Numbered from the stretch's first letter, positions 6,179-15,547 are shown. The stretch is DNA of 64,000 nucleotides from Tatumella sp. JGM118 (GCF_018257515.1 NZ_JAERJR010000017.1:1-64000), one strand, 5' to 3'. Translations and numbers: made by a program. The notes: generated from the letters alone by a model not told the origin.

Positions 6179-9086
6179 ATGGCAAGGAGGCAGATTCTTT
6201 CTCTGTCGGAAAGAGAATCATTACTGGCATTACCAGACGACGAGTTAACGCCGACCCGAATGGCGTATTTCAGTGAGCAGGATCTGGCATTTATTAATGC
6301 TCACCGTAAACCCGCCAGCCGGTTTGGTTTTGCCGTTCTTCTCTGTTATCTGAAAAATATCGGTTTTGCTCCGGATAAAAAATCGTCTCCACCGTCAGAA
6401 CTGCTCAGAGTCATCGGTACCCGCCTTAAACTTTCAGCAGAACTCTGGCAGGAATATATTTCCGGCCGTGATACTACCCGGCGTGAGCATCTGAGTGAAC
6501 TCTATCGCTATCTGGAACTGAAGGTTTTCAATGGTGCGCTTCAGAAAGAATGTATCCAGCATCTGCTCCCTCAGTCTACCCGGATTGATCGGGGCATGCT
6601 TATCGCAGAGGAATTACTGAAGTATCTGCATCAACGGCGAATTATCGTTCCTGGTATTGATGTTGTGGAACGCACTTGTGCTGAAGCAATGACGCTGGGC
6701 GATAAAGCGGTTTATACCACGCTGAATACGCACCTTAGCGCCACGCATAAATCAGCGTTTGATGCGCTACTGATGACAACTGAAAAGCAAATTTCTCGTT
6801 TAACGTGGTTGCTTCAGCCTCCGGGGAAGATCAATGGAAAGAATGTCCTGCAACATATCGACCGCCTTAACGCCATTGAAGCACTGGCGCTACCGGAAGG
6901 CGTGGATAGAACAGTGCATCAGAACCGGCTGCTGAAACTGGCGCGGGAAGGCCGCAAAATGAGCAGCCGGGATTTAGCTGATTTTGCCCCTGCACGCCGG
7001 TATGCAACGATGGTCTGTGTACTGACTGAGGCCAGAGCCACAATCATTGATGAAATTATAGAACTGCACGAACGTATACTGGGCAGCATGTTTCCATCGG
7101 ACAGGCGATCCTTGATGCACGCAACGCAGGCGAAGATCCTCTGCCTGCTGTTGAACAGATATTACCGTGGGAAGATTTTGCCGCCAGCCTGGAGGAAACC
7201 CGGCTTCTTGCACGTAAGGATAATTTCGAACCGCTTCATCTTATTACCGAAAAATTCAGCACACTGCGCAAATATTCTTCCCGGTTGTTATCGGCCCTGC
7301 AACTGAGGGCCACACCGGCCGCCTTACCGCTTAATGATGCCCTTGATACTATTCATGAGATGTACCGTAAGCAGCTAAGAAAGGTTCCTTCATCGGCACC
7401 GTTGGATTTCATTCCGGAAAGCTGGAAAAAGATGCTGATCACTCCCTCAGGTGTTGACCGGCAATACTATGAAATTTGCGCATTGAACGAGTTGAAGGGG
7501 GCGCTACGTGCAGGTGATATCTGGGTTCGGGGTTCCCGGCGCTACAAAAACTTTGATGACTATCTTATGCCAGGGAACGATTTCGAAAAGTTATTAAATA
7601 ATAATCAGTTAAATATTCCTGCTGAAACAAATTGCGAAGCTTACCTTAAGGCAAGGCTGACACTGCTGGCCTCCCGCCTGGAGGAAGTTAACGCAATGGC
7701 TGTTACCGGGGATCTTCCCGATGTGGATATTTCAGATAAAGGTCTGAAGATCACCCCGCTGGATAACAGCGTTACTTCCACAATATCACCACTGGCCAAT
7801 CTGATTTACAACATGTTGCCGCCCCCCAAAATTACAGAAATACTGGATGAAGTTGAGCGATGGACAGCCTTTACGCGACATTTCACTCATCTTAAGAACC
7901 CGCTTACCCGTCCGCAGGATAACCGTTTGCTGCTTACCACCATCCTGGCGGACGGCATCAATCTGGGGCTGACCAAAATGGCTGAGTCCTGTCCGGGAAC
8001 CACGCGAGCTTCGCTGGAAAACATGCAGGCATGGTATATCCGCGAGGAACATACTCTGCTGCGCTGGCTGAACTGGTTAATGCCCAGAAGTCACGTCCTC
8101 TGGCGGCATTATGGGGAGACGGTTCAACCTCATCTTCCGACGGACAGAATTTTCGGGTTGGCAGCCATGGCCGCTATGCGGGTCAGGTCAACCTGAAGTA
8201 CGGCCAGGAACCGGGGATACAGTTTTATGCGCACATTTCTGACCAGTACAGTCCGTTTTACACCAAAGTGATTAGCCGTGTTCGTGACTCCACCCACGTA
8301 CTTGATGGCCTGCTGTATCACGAAAGTGACCTTGAAATCACGGAGCATTACACCGATACGGCAGGTTTCACGGAGCATGTTTTTGCGCTGATGCATCTGC
8401 TGGGGTTCGCTTTTGCACCAAGGATCCGGGATCTTCATGACAAACGGTTGTTTATTCAGGGGAAGGCTGATAAATATCCGGCTCTACAGTCAATTATTTC
8501 CACAACTCCACTGAATATCAAAGATATAGAAACCCACTGGAATGAAATTCTGAGGCTGGCGACTTCAATAAAGCAGGGAACGGTGACCGCTTCCCTGATG
8601 CTGAAAAAGCTGGCCAGTTATCCGAAACAGAATGGGCTTGCCAAAGCGCTGAGGGAAATCGGTCGCATTGAGCGAACACTGTTTATGCTTGACTGGTTCC
8701 GCGATCCTGCATTGCGTCGCAGGGTTCAGGCCGGTCTGAACAAAGGAGAAGCCCGCAATGCCCTTGCCAGAGCCGTCTTCATGCATCGTCTGGGCGAAAT
8801 TAGGGATCGTGGTCTGGAAAACCAGAGTTACCGCGCCAGCGGCCTTACGCTGATCACAGCCGCGATCACATTGTGGAATACCGTGTATATAGAAAACGCC
8901 ATTAACCAATTGAAAAAGAAGGGACTACCACTCAATGACCAATTGCTGTCACACCTGTCTCCACTGGGCTGGGAACACATTAATCTGACGGGAGACTATA
9001 TCTGGCGAAACAATAAAAGGCTGGCTGAAGGGAAGTATCGTCCTTTACGGCCTGTAGATGTCAGCCAGTATAAAAAACAACCTTAA
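6179..9086 (+). pseudogene. tnpA: Tn3-family transposase gene tnpA, broken by two frame changes
   Basis: The DDE transposase of the element, normally about 990 residues in one frame, is spread over three frames here. Segment 1 begins MARRQILSLSERESLLALP at the ATG at 6179 (GAGGG upstream) and runs to about 7090. Segment 2 (about 7087-8049) resumes at VSIGQAILDARNAGEDPL; roughly 25 residues expected between GSMF and IGQA are missing, so a deletion of some 70-80 bp plus a frame change happened here. Segment 3 (about 8049-9086) resumes at [13 protein letters not shown]; the join looks like one lost A in GAGGAACAT. The catalytic core is otherwise well kept, with [20 protein letters not shown] and [18 protein letters not shown]. 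The stop codon falls inside the right terminal repeat. The protein should be inactive unless the single-base change is an assembly error, and the deletion would still break it. Confidence 0.9.
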
Positions 9087-9119
9087 CGTACAATATTTTC
9101 CGTTTCCCAAACGGAGCCC
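9082..9119 (-). repeat. Right terminal inverted repeat, 38 bp
   Basis: This is the exact reverse complement of the left terminal repeat at 133-170. It overlaps the last codons of tnpA. TTACT follows at 9120-9124. Confidence 0.92.
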
Positions 9120-9124
9120 TTACT
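9120..9124. repeat. Target-site duplication, right copy (TTACT)
   Basis: This matches the five bases at 128-132 in the same orientation, as expected for a single insertion of the whole 133-9119 unit. Confidence 0.85.
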
Positions 9125-9150
9125 TATCCTCGCCCTTATATTCCTGCCGG

Positions 9151-9180
9151 AAGATTAATAATATTAATATTATTAATCTT
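9151..9180. repeat. Perfect 30-bp AT-rich palindrome
   Basis: From 9151 to 9180 the sequence equals its own reverse complement over 30 bp, with arms starting AAGATTAATAAT and ATTAAT at the centre. It lies 27 bp outside the transposon and about 165 bp upstream of the envelope cluster. It could be an operator for a dimeric regulator or a cruciform-prone site. The rest of 9125-9346 is AT-rich and shows no gene. Confidence 0.8.
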
Positions 9181-9346
9181 GACGCTATTTTAATTATTTA
9201 AATAAAATTATCGGTGACGGTTAATTTTTTATTATTTGTTTTATTCGCACTTTATGGTGAAAATAGCAGAATTAGCTGCCGCATAATTTTCGCTCTTTTA
9301 CAGGACGACTCAGGCCTGTATATCAGCCATGACAGACGATAAATAA

Positions 9347-10426
9347 ATGAAAAATAAATATAAGATATTCAGCCTTGTGGCTATATTTTGCGTAATTTCT
9401 AATGCCAGCAGTCAGACTTCCCGCCCGGATCCTGTCGACTTTTATCAGTTACCTCCGTTGACCCTGACAGAGGGCGGGACGGTACGTCAGGCTCCGTCTG
9501 TACAGCCCGAAAACACCCAGCCACCCCGTCAGCGTTATGATCGCTGGTTCCCGCTGCTGGGGGATAAGGCGGTACAGATGGGTTATGAATTACCGGAGCC
9601 TTTCGGTATTGGTATTAATTATATGAATATCCGCCAGAATATTAATGTGAAATCCATCGCTTTCAGCGGGCTGGGGATTGGGAATATGGCTTTTCCGGGA
9701 GATCTTTTTAATATTGATGCCAGTAAAACCCGGCAATATAGTCAAACCCGTACCCTGCGTCTGGATAGCTGGGTTCTGCCTTTCTGGAATGTTTATGGCA
9801 TTGCCGGAAAGACCCGCGGCCATTCCATTTCTGCTATCGGTGTCGACTCCGATCCGGGCCAGTTTAAAGGCAACCTGATAAACCAGATGATCTCCGGCAT
9901 TATTCACGGTATGCATAATGCCGGGAATTTCGATAATCTGAATTTCGAGCTGAAATTTAAAGGAACTACCTATGGCCTGGGCACCGTACTGGCAGCAGGG
10001 ACGGGGGACGGCTATGCCCTGGTCGATATTAACTACACTCAGACCCGTTTCGATATTCTCGATGGCAGTATCAATGCTCTGACAATCTCACCCCGTGCGG
10101 GATACCGTTTTGATACTCCGGGTTTTGCTGCTATGGGTCTGCCCCCCGGTAAACTGAACCTCTGGGTCGGTACCATGTATCAGAATGTGCAGCAGGAGTT
10201 CAAAGGTAATCTCAGTGAACTGTCGATGCCGGCATCTCTGAAAGCCCTGATGGCCATAGCGAACCAGAATGGCAAAGGGCGTTTCGATGTAAAACAACAT
10301 CTTCAGTCGCCCTGGAACATTCTGCTGGGGGCACAGTATGGCATTACAAAACATTTTAACCTGGCAACGGAGCTCGGGTTCGCTAAGCGGAACAGTATTA
10401 TGGTTTCCGGCGAATACCGATTCTGA
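9347..10426 (+). CDS. Outer-membrane beta-barrel protein, unknown function
   Basis: A 359-residue exported protein. The N-terminus has a signal peptide (basic MKNKYK, hydrophobic FSLVAIFCVISNAS), then a proline-rich linker to about residue 65. The rest is an alternation of polar and hydrophobic residues typical of beta strands, and the chain ends with SGEYRF, whose terminal aromatic residue is the usual signal for outer-membrane insertion. Segments such as GTGDGYALVDINYTQTRFD and AGYRFDTPGFAAMGLPPGK look like strands and turns. I do not recognise the family. The stop overlaps the ATG of the Omp85-family gene (TGATG), so the two are translated together. The ribosome binding site is weak. Confidence 0.75.
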   Translation: MKNKYKIFSLVAIFCVISNASSQTSRPDPVDFYQLPPLTLTEGGTVRQAPSVQPENTQPPRQRYDRWFPLLGDKAVQMGYELPEPFGIGINYMNIRQNINVKSIAFSGLGIGNMAFPGDLFNIDASKTRQYSQTRTLRLDSWVLPFWNVYGIAGKTRGHSISAIGVDSDPGQFKGNLINQMISGIIHGMHNAGNFDNLNFELKFKGTTYGLGTVLAAGTGDGYALVDINYTQTRFDILDGSINALTISPRAGYRFDTPGFAAMGLPPGKLNLWVGTMYQNVQQEFKGNLSELSMPASLKALMAIANQNGKGRFDVKQHLQSPWNILLGAQYGITKHFNLATELGFAKRNSIMVSGEYRF

Positions 10427-11568
10427 TGCATTGTCGTCATCTCCTTATCCCGTTGCTGATGAGTTTGTCCGTACCGGTTAATGCAGTGGTTCCGGGACTG
10501 CCGACCCGCGATCAGGTAGACCGCTGGCTGGCCCCGCTGGGGGCAGATCGGTCGTTCGATACCTCAGAAGCCATCGACTGGGGCGTTATACCGGGCCCTT
10601 TTTATACTCCGGAACTGGGCATCGGTATCGGAGTCGCGATGGCCGGCTTATACCGGCCGGACAGTCAGGATCAGACCAGCCAGAACTCGACCATTACCCT
10701 GAGCGGCTATGTAAGCAGCACCGGGGCTATCGGGCTGCGGTTTACTAATCACAGCTTCCTGGCCGGTGATCGCTGGCGTTTCTTTCTGCCGGGCATGCTG
10801 AGCCATACCCCTACGTATTACTGGGGGCGTGGCTTTCGGGCCGGCAGCGATCGTCGCAATAAACAGCAGTATCTCTCAGAGGAAATTCGTTTTACGCCAC
10901 GGCTACTGCGGCGCATTGCACCCTGTACTTACCTTGGTGTGGGCTGGTCACTGGACAATATGCAGGCGTCGGGGTTTGCCGACCGGCAAAAAACGGGTCC
11001 GGAACAAGAACCCGATGGAGCGGCAGTCTTTAGCAGCGGTCCGTTGCTGAGCCTGAGTTATGACAGCCGGGATTATCTTTCAGACCCGCGTCGCGGGGTG
11101 AATGCCAGTCTGCAATATATCCGTTACAGCAAACCGACCGGCAGTAATACGCGCTTTGATAGCGGGACGGTGCACTTCAGTGCTTATCATTCGCTGGATG
11201 ATCAGCGGGTTGTTGGCTGGGAGATCAACACTGTGCTGACTCAGGGGCAGGTCCCCTGGAACATGCTGCCCTCGCTGGGCAGTAGTGATCATTTCAGGGG
11301 ATATTATCCGGGCCGTTTCCGGGACCGGGATATTCTGACAACCCAGCTGGAATATCGGCAGTCACTCAGCTGGCGGCATGGGGTGGTGGGCTGGATAGGC
11401 GGCGGTACCCTGGCTTCAGCCATTTCCCGGCTGGGCAGTGAGCGCTGGTTACCGACGCTCGGGGCAGGGTACCGGTTCGCCTTTAAGCCGGGCATGAATA
11501 TTCGTCTGGATTACGGGGTTGGCAAAGGAAGCCGTGCTTTTTATTTTCAGGTAGGAGAAGCCTTTTGA
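10426..11568 (+). CDS. Omp85/BamA-TamA-family outer-membrane barrel
   Basis: A 380-residue protein with a signal peptide (LLIPLLMSLSVPVNA) and a barrel of the bacterial surface antigen family (PF01103 type). The mark is FRGYYPGRFRDRDILTTQLE, matching the conserved RGY and RFRDR pattern of Omp85 barrels. The chain ends FQVGEAF with the terminal Phe. At 380 residues it has room for the barrel but not for POTRA domains, unlike BamA, TamA or FhaC. Such short members are not known as general assembly factors and may have a special substrate or act in lipid transport. It is coupled at both ends: its ATG overlaps the previous stop, and the DUF4056 gene starts inside its stop. Confidence 0.82.
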   Translation: MHCRHLLIPLLMSLSVPVNAVVPGLPTRDQVDRWLAPLGADRSFDTSEAIDWGVIPGPFYTPELGIGIGVAMAGLYRPDSQDQTSQNSTITLSGYVSSTGAIGLRFTNHSFLAGDRWRFFLPGMLSHTPTYYWGRGFRAGSDRRNKQQYLSEEIRFTPRLLRRIAPCTYLGVGWSLDNMQASGFADRQKTGPEQEPDGAAVFSSGPLLSLSYDSRDYLSDPRRGVNASLQYIRYSKPTGSNTRFDSGTVHFSAYHSLDDQRVVGWEINTVLTQGQVPWNMLPSLGSSDHFRGYYPGRFRDRDILTTQLEYRQSLSWRHGVVGWIGGGTLASAISRLGSERWLPTLGAGYRFAFKPGMNIRLDYGVGKGSRAFYFQVGEAF

Positions 11569-12710
11569 ATCTGTGGAGAAGTAGTCTGCTCGTCATTGCG
11601 GCTTTGTACGGGCAGTCTGTCAGCGCGGTGCTGACGATCGGCAGCGATTTTTCCTGGTTACCTCAGCAACAGGCAACTCAGGCCTGGCCGGTGGCTGCAC
11701 CGGCCGCGATGCCGGATGGGCTACGCCCCTGTTGTGCGTTCGGTTACGGGCTGAAAACACAGCTTTTCGGGATCCCCGTTCCGTTTTACCGTATCGGAAA
11801 TATTGCGGAATCCGGGACGCTGGGGCAGCACTCTTATAATGACAGCCCCTTCACTTCGTTACTGGCGATCAGCGGACTGGGGACGGAAAAGAATGGCATT
11901 ATCTTTACCCGACGTGGCGGATTTATTGATACGGCCCACATTCGCGACAGTGCCGATATGACCTTTTATCTGCTTACCCGCCTGTATCCGCAATTGGGTA
12001 AAGCCTTTACGCTTTCACCGGGCGGGGAAGAGCTGGCCCGGCGTAAAATCGTGTTCAGGGCATTTACGCCCCCGGCCGACCCGGCGCAGGCATATACTCT
12101 GGCGGTCTGGTTGTCAGCCCGGATAGCGTTTGATATGGCGGCCTGGCATGAGATTGCTCAGTGGTACGGTTATGAGTCCGTACCCGGTTTTCCGGAGGGG
12201 GTATCGGCCTTTTCACCGGAGGATCTCTATTCAAATCTTATCGGGGCACGGCTGGCCGCGTCTGTGCTGCTCGACGGCCATGGCTACAGCCGGACAGGCT
12301 TTAACCTGGCGATGACGACCGTGTTGACGGACGCGCTGGTGCAGTTAGGAGGTGTGCCGGCAGCCCAAACCCGTATTCGGTTTGACCGGGTGGATAAACG
12401 CTGGTGGGACAGGTCAAAAGCGATACCGCAAAAATTTCTGTTGTTAAAACGTAATTATCAGACGGGCAATGATCGCGTACCGACACCGGTACCGGGAGCG
12501 CCCCTGGCCGTATTACGTCTCACGCTGCCAGCGCGGATTGCCGGAGAGACACTGGAGACCCTGGCAGAATTGCAGCTCTGGCCGGGAAAAACGATGGAAA
12601 ATCTGCCGCCACCGGCCCGTTACTATACCCGCAGGGATTTTCCCGCATTAGCTTCGTTTGCCCGGTTAAACGACCAGCAGCAGTTACGTCATATGGCGGG
12701 GGGCGGGTAA
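11565..12710 (+). CDS. DUF4056-family exported protein
   Basis: A 381-residue protein beginning at a TTG codon (11565) that overlaps the previous stop and follows AGGAG at a normal spacing. A signal peptide is clear (LLVIAALYGQSVSAVL). The DUF4056 family is recognised by RRGGFIDTAHIRDSADMTFY and by HEIAQWYGYESVPGFPEGVS. The two His-containing motifs (DTAHIRD, WHEIAQ) could bind a metal or form a hydrolase site, but no function is established that I know of. It is the last gene of the three-gene envelope cluster. A secreted or periplasmic enzyme working with two outer-membrane proteins is a reasonable reading. Confidence 0.8.
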   Translation: MNLWRSSLLVIAALYGQSVSAVLTIGSDFSWLPQQQATQAWPVAAPAAMPDGLRPCCAFGYGLKTQLFGIPVPFYRIGNIAESGTLGQHSYNDSPFTSLLAISGLGTEKNGIIFTRRGGFIDTAHIRDSADMTFYLLTRLYPQLGKAFTLSPGGEELARRKIVFRAFTPPADPAQAYTLAVWLSARIAFDMAAWHEIAQWYGYESVPGFPEGVSAFSPEDLYSNLIGARLAASVLLDGHGYSRTGFNLAMTTVLTDALVQLGGVPAAQTRIRFDRVDKRWWDRSKAIPQKFLLLKRNYQTGNDRVPTPVPGAPLAVLRLTLPARIAGETLETLAELQLWPGKTMENLPPPARYYTRRDFPALASFARLNDQQQLRHMAGGG

Positions 12711-12724
12711 TCCCGGTGGGATGT

Positions 12725-12756
12725 CCCGGCAGCGCAGAGAAGCACGGGCTGCCGGG
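12725..12756. terminator. Hairpin between the convergent DUF4056 gene and dbpA
   Basis: CCCGGCAG at 12725-12732 pairs with CTGCCGGG at 12749-12756. No T-run follows on either side, so termination would be weak. Its place between convergent genes suggests a bidirectional end. Confidence 0.45.
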
Positions 12757-12772
12757 AAATTCGCCCCGGAGG

Positions 12773-14149
12773 TTATTTAATCAGGCGGGCTTTACAGTTC
12801 TTGCCCTTAATTTTGACCTGTTGCAGTTGCTTCAGCGCTTTTGCTGCAGAAGCTTTGCGAATGGCGACATAGGCATGGATCGGGAACATATCAATTTTAC
12901 CGACATCTGCAGCCGTCAGTCCGGCATCGCCGGTCAGTGCCCCGAGAATATCCCCCGGACGAATTTTTGCCTTACGACCCCCATCAATACAGAGGGTGGC
13001 CATTTCGGCTTCCAGCGGCACCGCGGAGCGTGGCAGATCCCCGGCGGATAACCATGTCGGTTTAAGACCGATGTAGTCTTCCAGGGCATTCGCCCGCTGA
13101 ATTTCGGCCGGTGCGACAAAGCTGACGGCCAGACCTTGTTGCCCGGCGCGCGCCGTGCGGCCGATGCGGTGAACGTGGACTTCCGGGTCAAAAGAGAGTT
13201 CGTAGTTAATGACCATCGCCAGTTCACGAATATCCAGCCCGCGGGCGGCGACATCCGTGGCGACCAGCACCCGGCAGCTGTGGTTGGCAAAACGTACCAG
13301 CACCTGGTCTCGTTCACGTTGCTCCAGGTCACCGTGCAGAGCCAGTACACTGATTTGCTGCCCGGACAGTTCGTCACAGACTTCCTGGCAATCACGTTTG
13401 GTATTACAGAACACCACACAGGACGCCGGCTGATGTTTGCTCAGCAGCGAGCGTAACAGCGACAATTTTCCGCCGCGGGAGGTTTCATAGAACTGCTGTT
13501 CGATATCCGGTAATACAGAGACATCCCCGGTAGAGATAGCCACCGGGTCGCGCTGGATCCGTGCGCTGATCTGTTCAATATTCTGCGGGTAGGTGGCAGA
13601 AAACAGCAGGGTCTGGCGCGCGGTTGGCAGGTGAGAAACAACGTCATCAATGGCGTCGGCAAAGCCCATATCAAGCATGCGGTCAGCTTCATCCAGGACC
13701 AGTACTTTGGTGTGCTGCAGGCGCAGACTGTTTTTACGCAGATGTTCCTGAATTCGTCCCGGCGTTCCGACCACAATGTGTGGGGCATGGGCAAGGGAGG
13801 CCAGTTGCGGTCCCATCGGCTGGCCGCCGCAGAGCGTCAGGATTTTTATATTGGCGGTGAAGCGAGCCAGCCGGCGCAATTCTTTACTGACCTGGTCGGC
13901 CAGCTCACGCGTCGGGCAGAGCACCAGTGACTGGGTAGTAAAATGCGACACATCAATCTGTTGCAGCAAGCCGATACCAAAGGCTGCGGTTTTTCCGCTG
14001 CCGGTTTTAGCCTGCACACGGACATCGCGTCCCTGCAGAATTACGGGCAGGGCTTCGGCCTGCACCGGCGTCATGGAGGCGTACCCCAGTTCGGTCAGAT
14101 TATCCAGTTGCGCAGCGGGCAGCGTCAGGGAAGCAAAAGATTGGGTCAC
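12773..14149 (-). CDS. dbpA: ATP-dependent RNA helicase DbpA
   Basis: A DEAD-box helicase that acts on 23S rRNA during large-subunit assembly. From the GTG at 14149 it has 458 residues, close to the 457 of E. coli DbpA. Motifs are visible in order: Q motif region MTPVQAEALP, Walker A AKTGSGKT at 47-54, PTREL, DEAD at 153-156, SAT, and HRIGRTAR. The C-terminal domain is the DbpA RNA-binding domain that recognises hairpin 92 of 23S rRNA. The frame stays open upstream to 14227, but homology begins at TQSFASLTLPAAQL and GAG precedes the GTG. An 8-bp tandem repeat (14310-14365) lies in its upstream region. Confidence 0.93.
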   Translation of the reverse strand: MTQSFASLTLPAAQLDNLTELGYASMTPVQAEALPVILQGRDVRVQAKTGSGKTAAFGIGLLQQIDVSHFTTQSLVLCPTRELADQVSKELRRLARFTANIKILTLCGGQPMGPQLASLAHAPHIVVGTPGRIQEHLRKNSLRLQHTKVLVLDEADRMLDMGFADAIDDVVSHLPTARQTLLFSATYPQNIEQISARIQRDPVAISTGDVSVLPDIEQQFYETSRGGKLSLLRSLLSKHQPASCVVFCNTKRDCQEVCDELSGQQISVLALHGDLEQRERDQVLVRFANHSCRVLVATDVAARGLDIRELAMVINYELSFDPEVHVHRIGRTARAGQQGLAVSFVAPAEIQRANALEDYIGLKPTWLSAGDLPRSAVPLEAEMATLCIDGGRKAKIRPGDILGALTGDAGLTAADVGKIDMFPIHAYVAIRKASAAKALKQLQQVKIKGKNCKARLIK

Positions 14150-14309
14150 AGGATTTACTCTACTCAGGCATTTAACAGGGGATGTACCGCGACTGTCAGC
14201 GAAGGATGATCGCAGACAGACGGGCACTAAGAGAGGCCATTATATCAGAGATGCTACCCTTGGGCAGGAAGAATATGATTGACAGACGGACGGCACCTGC
14301 CAGCCTGTT

Positions 14310-14365
14310 GCTGAACCGCTGAACCGCTGAACCGCTGAACCGCTGAACCGCTGAACCGCTGAACC
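14310..14365. repeat. Seven tandem copies of GCTGAACC
   Basis: Seven perfect copies of the 8-bp unit GCTGAACC run from 14310 to 14365, in the gap between the yegS stop and the dbpA start. Tracts of this kind change copy number by slippage. Here it would alter spacing upstream of dbpA rather than a reading frame. Confidence 0.95.
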
Positions 14366-14412
14366 GCACCTGCGGCAGGGCTCACCGGCGCGATCCGCGG
14401 TTCACTGCCTTA

Positions 14413-15324
14413 TCACTGCGGGGCGGTGCCCAGAAGTTCGCTCTCTGCCGGCAGACGGCAATGGATGGCCTGCGGCAGGATCTCCATACGGAAGTGGGTG
14501 CCGCTCAGGGGTTCCCCGTCCAGATTAAAGGTCATTGACTGATGGGCGGTGATCTCCAGTGTCCGGCTGCGGGCGCGCAGAATATTGGGGTTATCGTCCT
14601 CCCGTGTCAGCGTATGCATCAGGGTCGGTAACCATTCGGCGGCCGTAATAATGCTGACGTCCATCAGACCATCATTAATCAGTGCCCCCGGGCATAACCG
14701 CTGGCCTCCGCCGGCCTGACGGCCATTCCCAATCCCAATCACCAACGCATCTCCCTGCCAGTTAAACTCCTCACTGCGGATTTCACAGCTGTCGGCCTTC
14801 AGGCTGTCGACCCGTGATAGGCCATGCAGCAGATAGGAGACGCCCCCGAGAGCGGCCTTCAGCCGTGCCGGGGTTTCTGTGGTGATCCGGGTCCCGAAGC
14901 CGCCGGTCGCCATATTGATAAAATAACGCTTATTATTGACGCGGATGATATCGACCGGGATCACCGGGCCTGTCACGGCGATCCGCAATGCTGCGGCAGG
15001 GTGCAATGGTATCCCCGCGCTGGTGGCAAAATCATTGGCTGTACCCAGCGGTAATACGCCCAGTACCGGACGTTGGTCCATGGGCAGACGGGCCAGACAA
15101 CTGACAATTTCGTTAATGGTGCCATCACCGCCCCCGGCAATGACCGTATGAACGGATAATTCCCGGGCTTCCTGCAGATAACGTGCGGCGTCTCCCGGTT
15201 CCCAGGTCACACGGACCGCAATAGTATGGCCTTCGGAACGAAGGTCCTGTATCGCCTGCCGGAGGATCTCGTTACCGGCGCTTTTTCCGTTGAGGATCGC
15301 CAATACATTGTACGTATTTGCCAT
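14413..15324 (-). CDS. yegS: Lipid kinase YegS
   Basis: A 303-residue protein of the diacylglycerol kinase catalytic family (E. coli YegS has 299). The nucleotide-binding motif GGGDGT is at residues 64-69, followed by NEIV; the [10 protein letters not shown] segment is also diagnostic. YegS phosphorylates lipids, with phosphatidylglycerol reported as a substrate, and acts in the cytoplasm at the membrane. It is transcribed in the same direction as dbpA downstream. Confidence 0.93.
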   Translation of the reverse strand: MANTYNVLAILNGKSAGNEILRQAIQDLRSEGHTIAVRVTWEPGDAARYLQEARELSVHTVIAGGGDGTINEIVSCLARLPMDQRPVLGVLPLGTANDFATSAGIPLHPAAALRIAVTGPVIPVDIIRVNNKRYFINMATGGFGTRITTETPARLKAALGGVSYLLHGLSRVDSLKADSCEIRSEEFNWQGDALVIGIGNGRQAGGGQRLCPGALINDGLMDVSIITAAEWLPTLMHTLTREDDNPNILRARSRTLEITAHQSMTFNLDGEPLSGTHFRMEILPQAIHCRLPAESELLGTAPQ

Positions 15325-15411
15325 CGGTACTTCCTGCTACTCAGACTAAGATGGGGGAAGGTATAGCACAAAACGGCGTAACATCGCACGGTGAGAAAGG
15401 CTGAAAAAGAA

Positions 15412-15437
15412 CACCCGCCGGGGGGGCCAGGCGGGTG
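15412..15437 (-). terminator. Terminator downstream of trhP
   Basis: CACCCGCC at 15412-15419 pairs with GGCGGGTG at 15430-15437. On the minus strand the stem is followed by CTTTTT, so it ends the trhP transcript. Confidence 0.7.
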
Positions 15438-15547
15438 AATAAGATGTTGTCTGAGGTAATCAGAGCATCAATACTCTTCGTTATAATGGGGTCATACTAA
15501 CGGATAGCATGGCCCCTGGTTGTGATCTGATTCTCAAACGCGTGCAG

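Larger units (their letters stand above)
133..9119. mobile_element. Tn3-family transposon carrying a thiopurine-like gene cluster
   Basis: An 8,987-bp unit is bounded by two 38-bp inverted repeats that are identical to each other, starting GGGCTCCGTT and ending ACGTTAAG, and flanked by the direct repeat TTACT. It contains, left to right, a remnant of a tnpA 3' end, a LysR regulator, five cargo genes, an internal third copy of the terminal repeat (5041-5078), a small ORF, tnpR, a res-like region and a frameshifted tnpA. Because TTACT flanks the outer repeats and not the inner one, the whole unit, cargo included, moved as a single transposon. The cargo is visibly more AT-rich than the chromosomal genes around it. 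With tnpA broken, the unit should now need a transposase supplied in trans. Confidence 0.9.

Noticed and set aside
5041-9119. The tnpR-tnpA half as a separate transposon insertion at this site
   Set aside because: The five bases left of the inner repeat (ATTAA) do not match TTACT on the right, whereas the outer repeat is flanked by TTACT on both sides.
8908-9119. The inverted 210-bp ends as long terminal repeats of an IS-type composite transposon
   Set aside because: Only the 38-bp ends are identical; the adjacent 170 bp are tnpA coding sequence with about 10% divergence.
110-9221. GGTGACGGT at 110-118 and 9213-9221 as a larger target duplication
   Set aside because: The distances from the two transposon ends differ (14 bp and 93 bp) and the surrounding bases do not match; TTACT at the ends explains the insertion.
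14310-14365. The 8-bp tandem repeat as a CRISPR array
   Set aside because: The units are contiguous with no spacers and far too short; no cas gene is present in the window.
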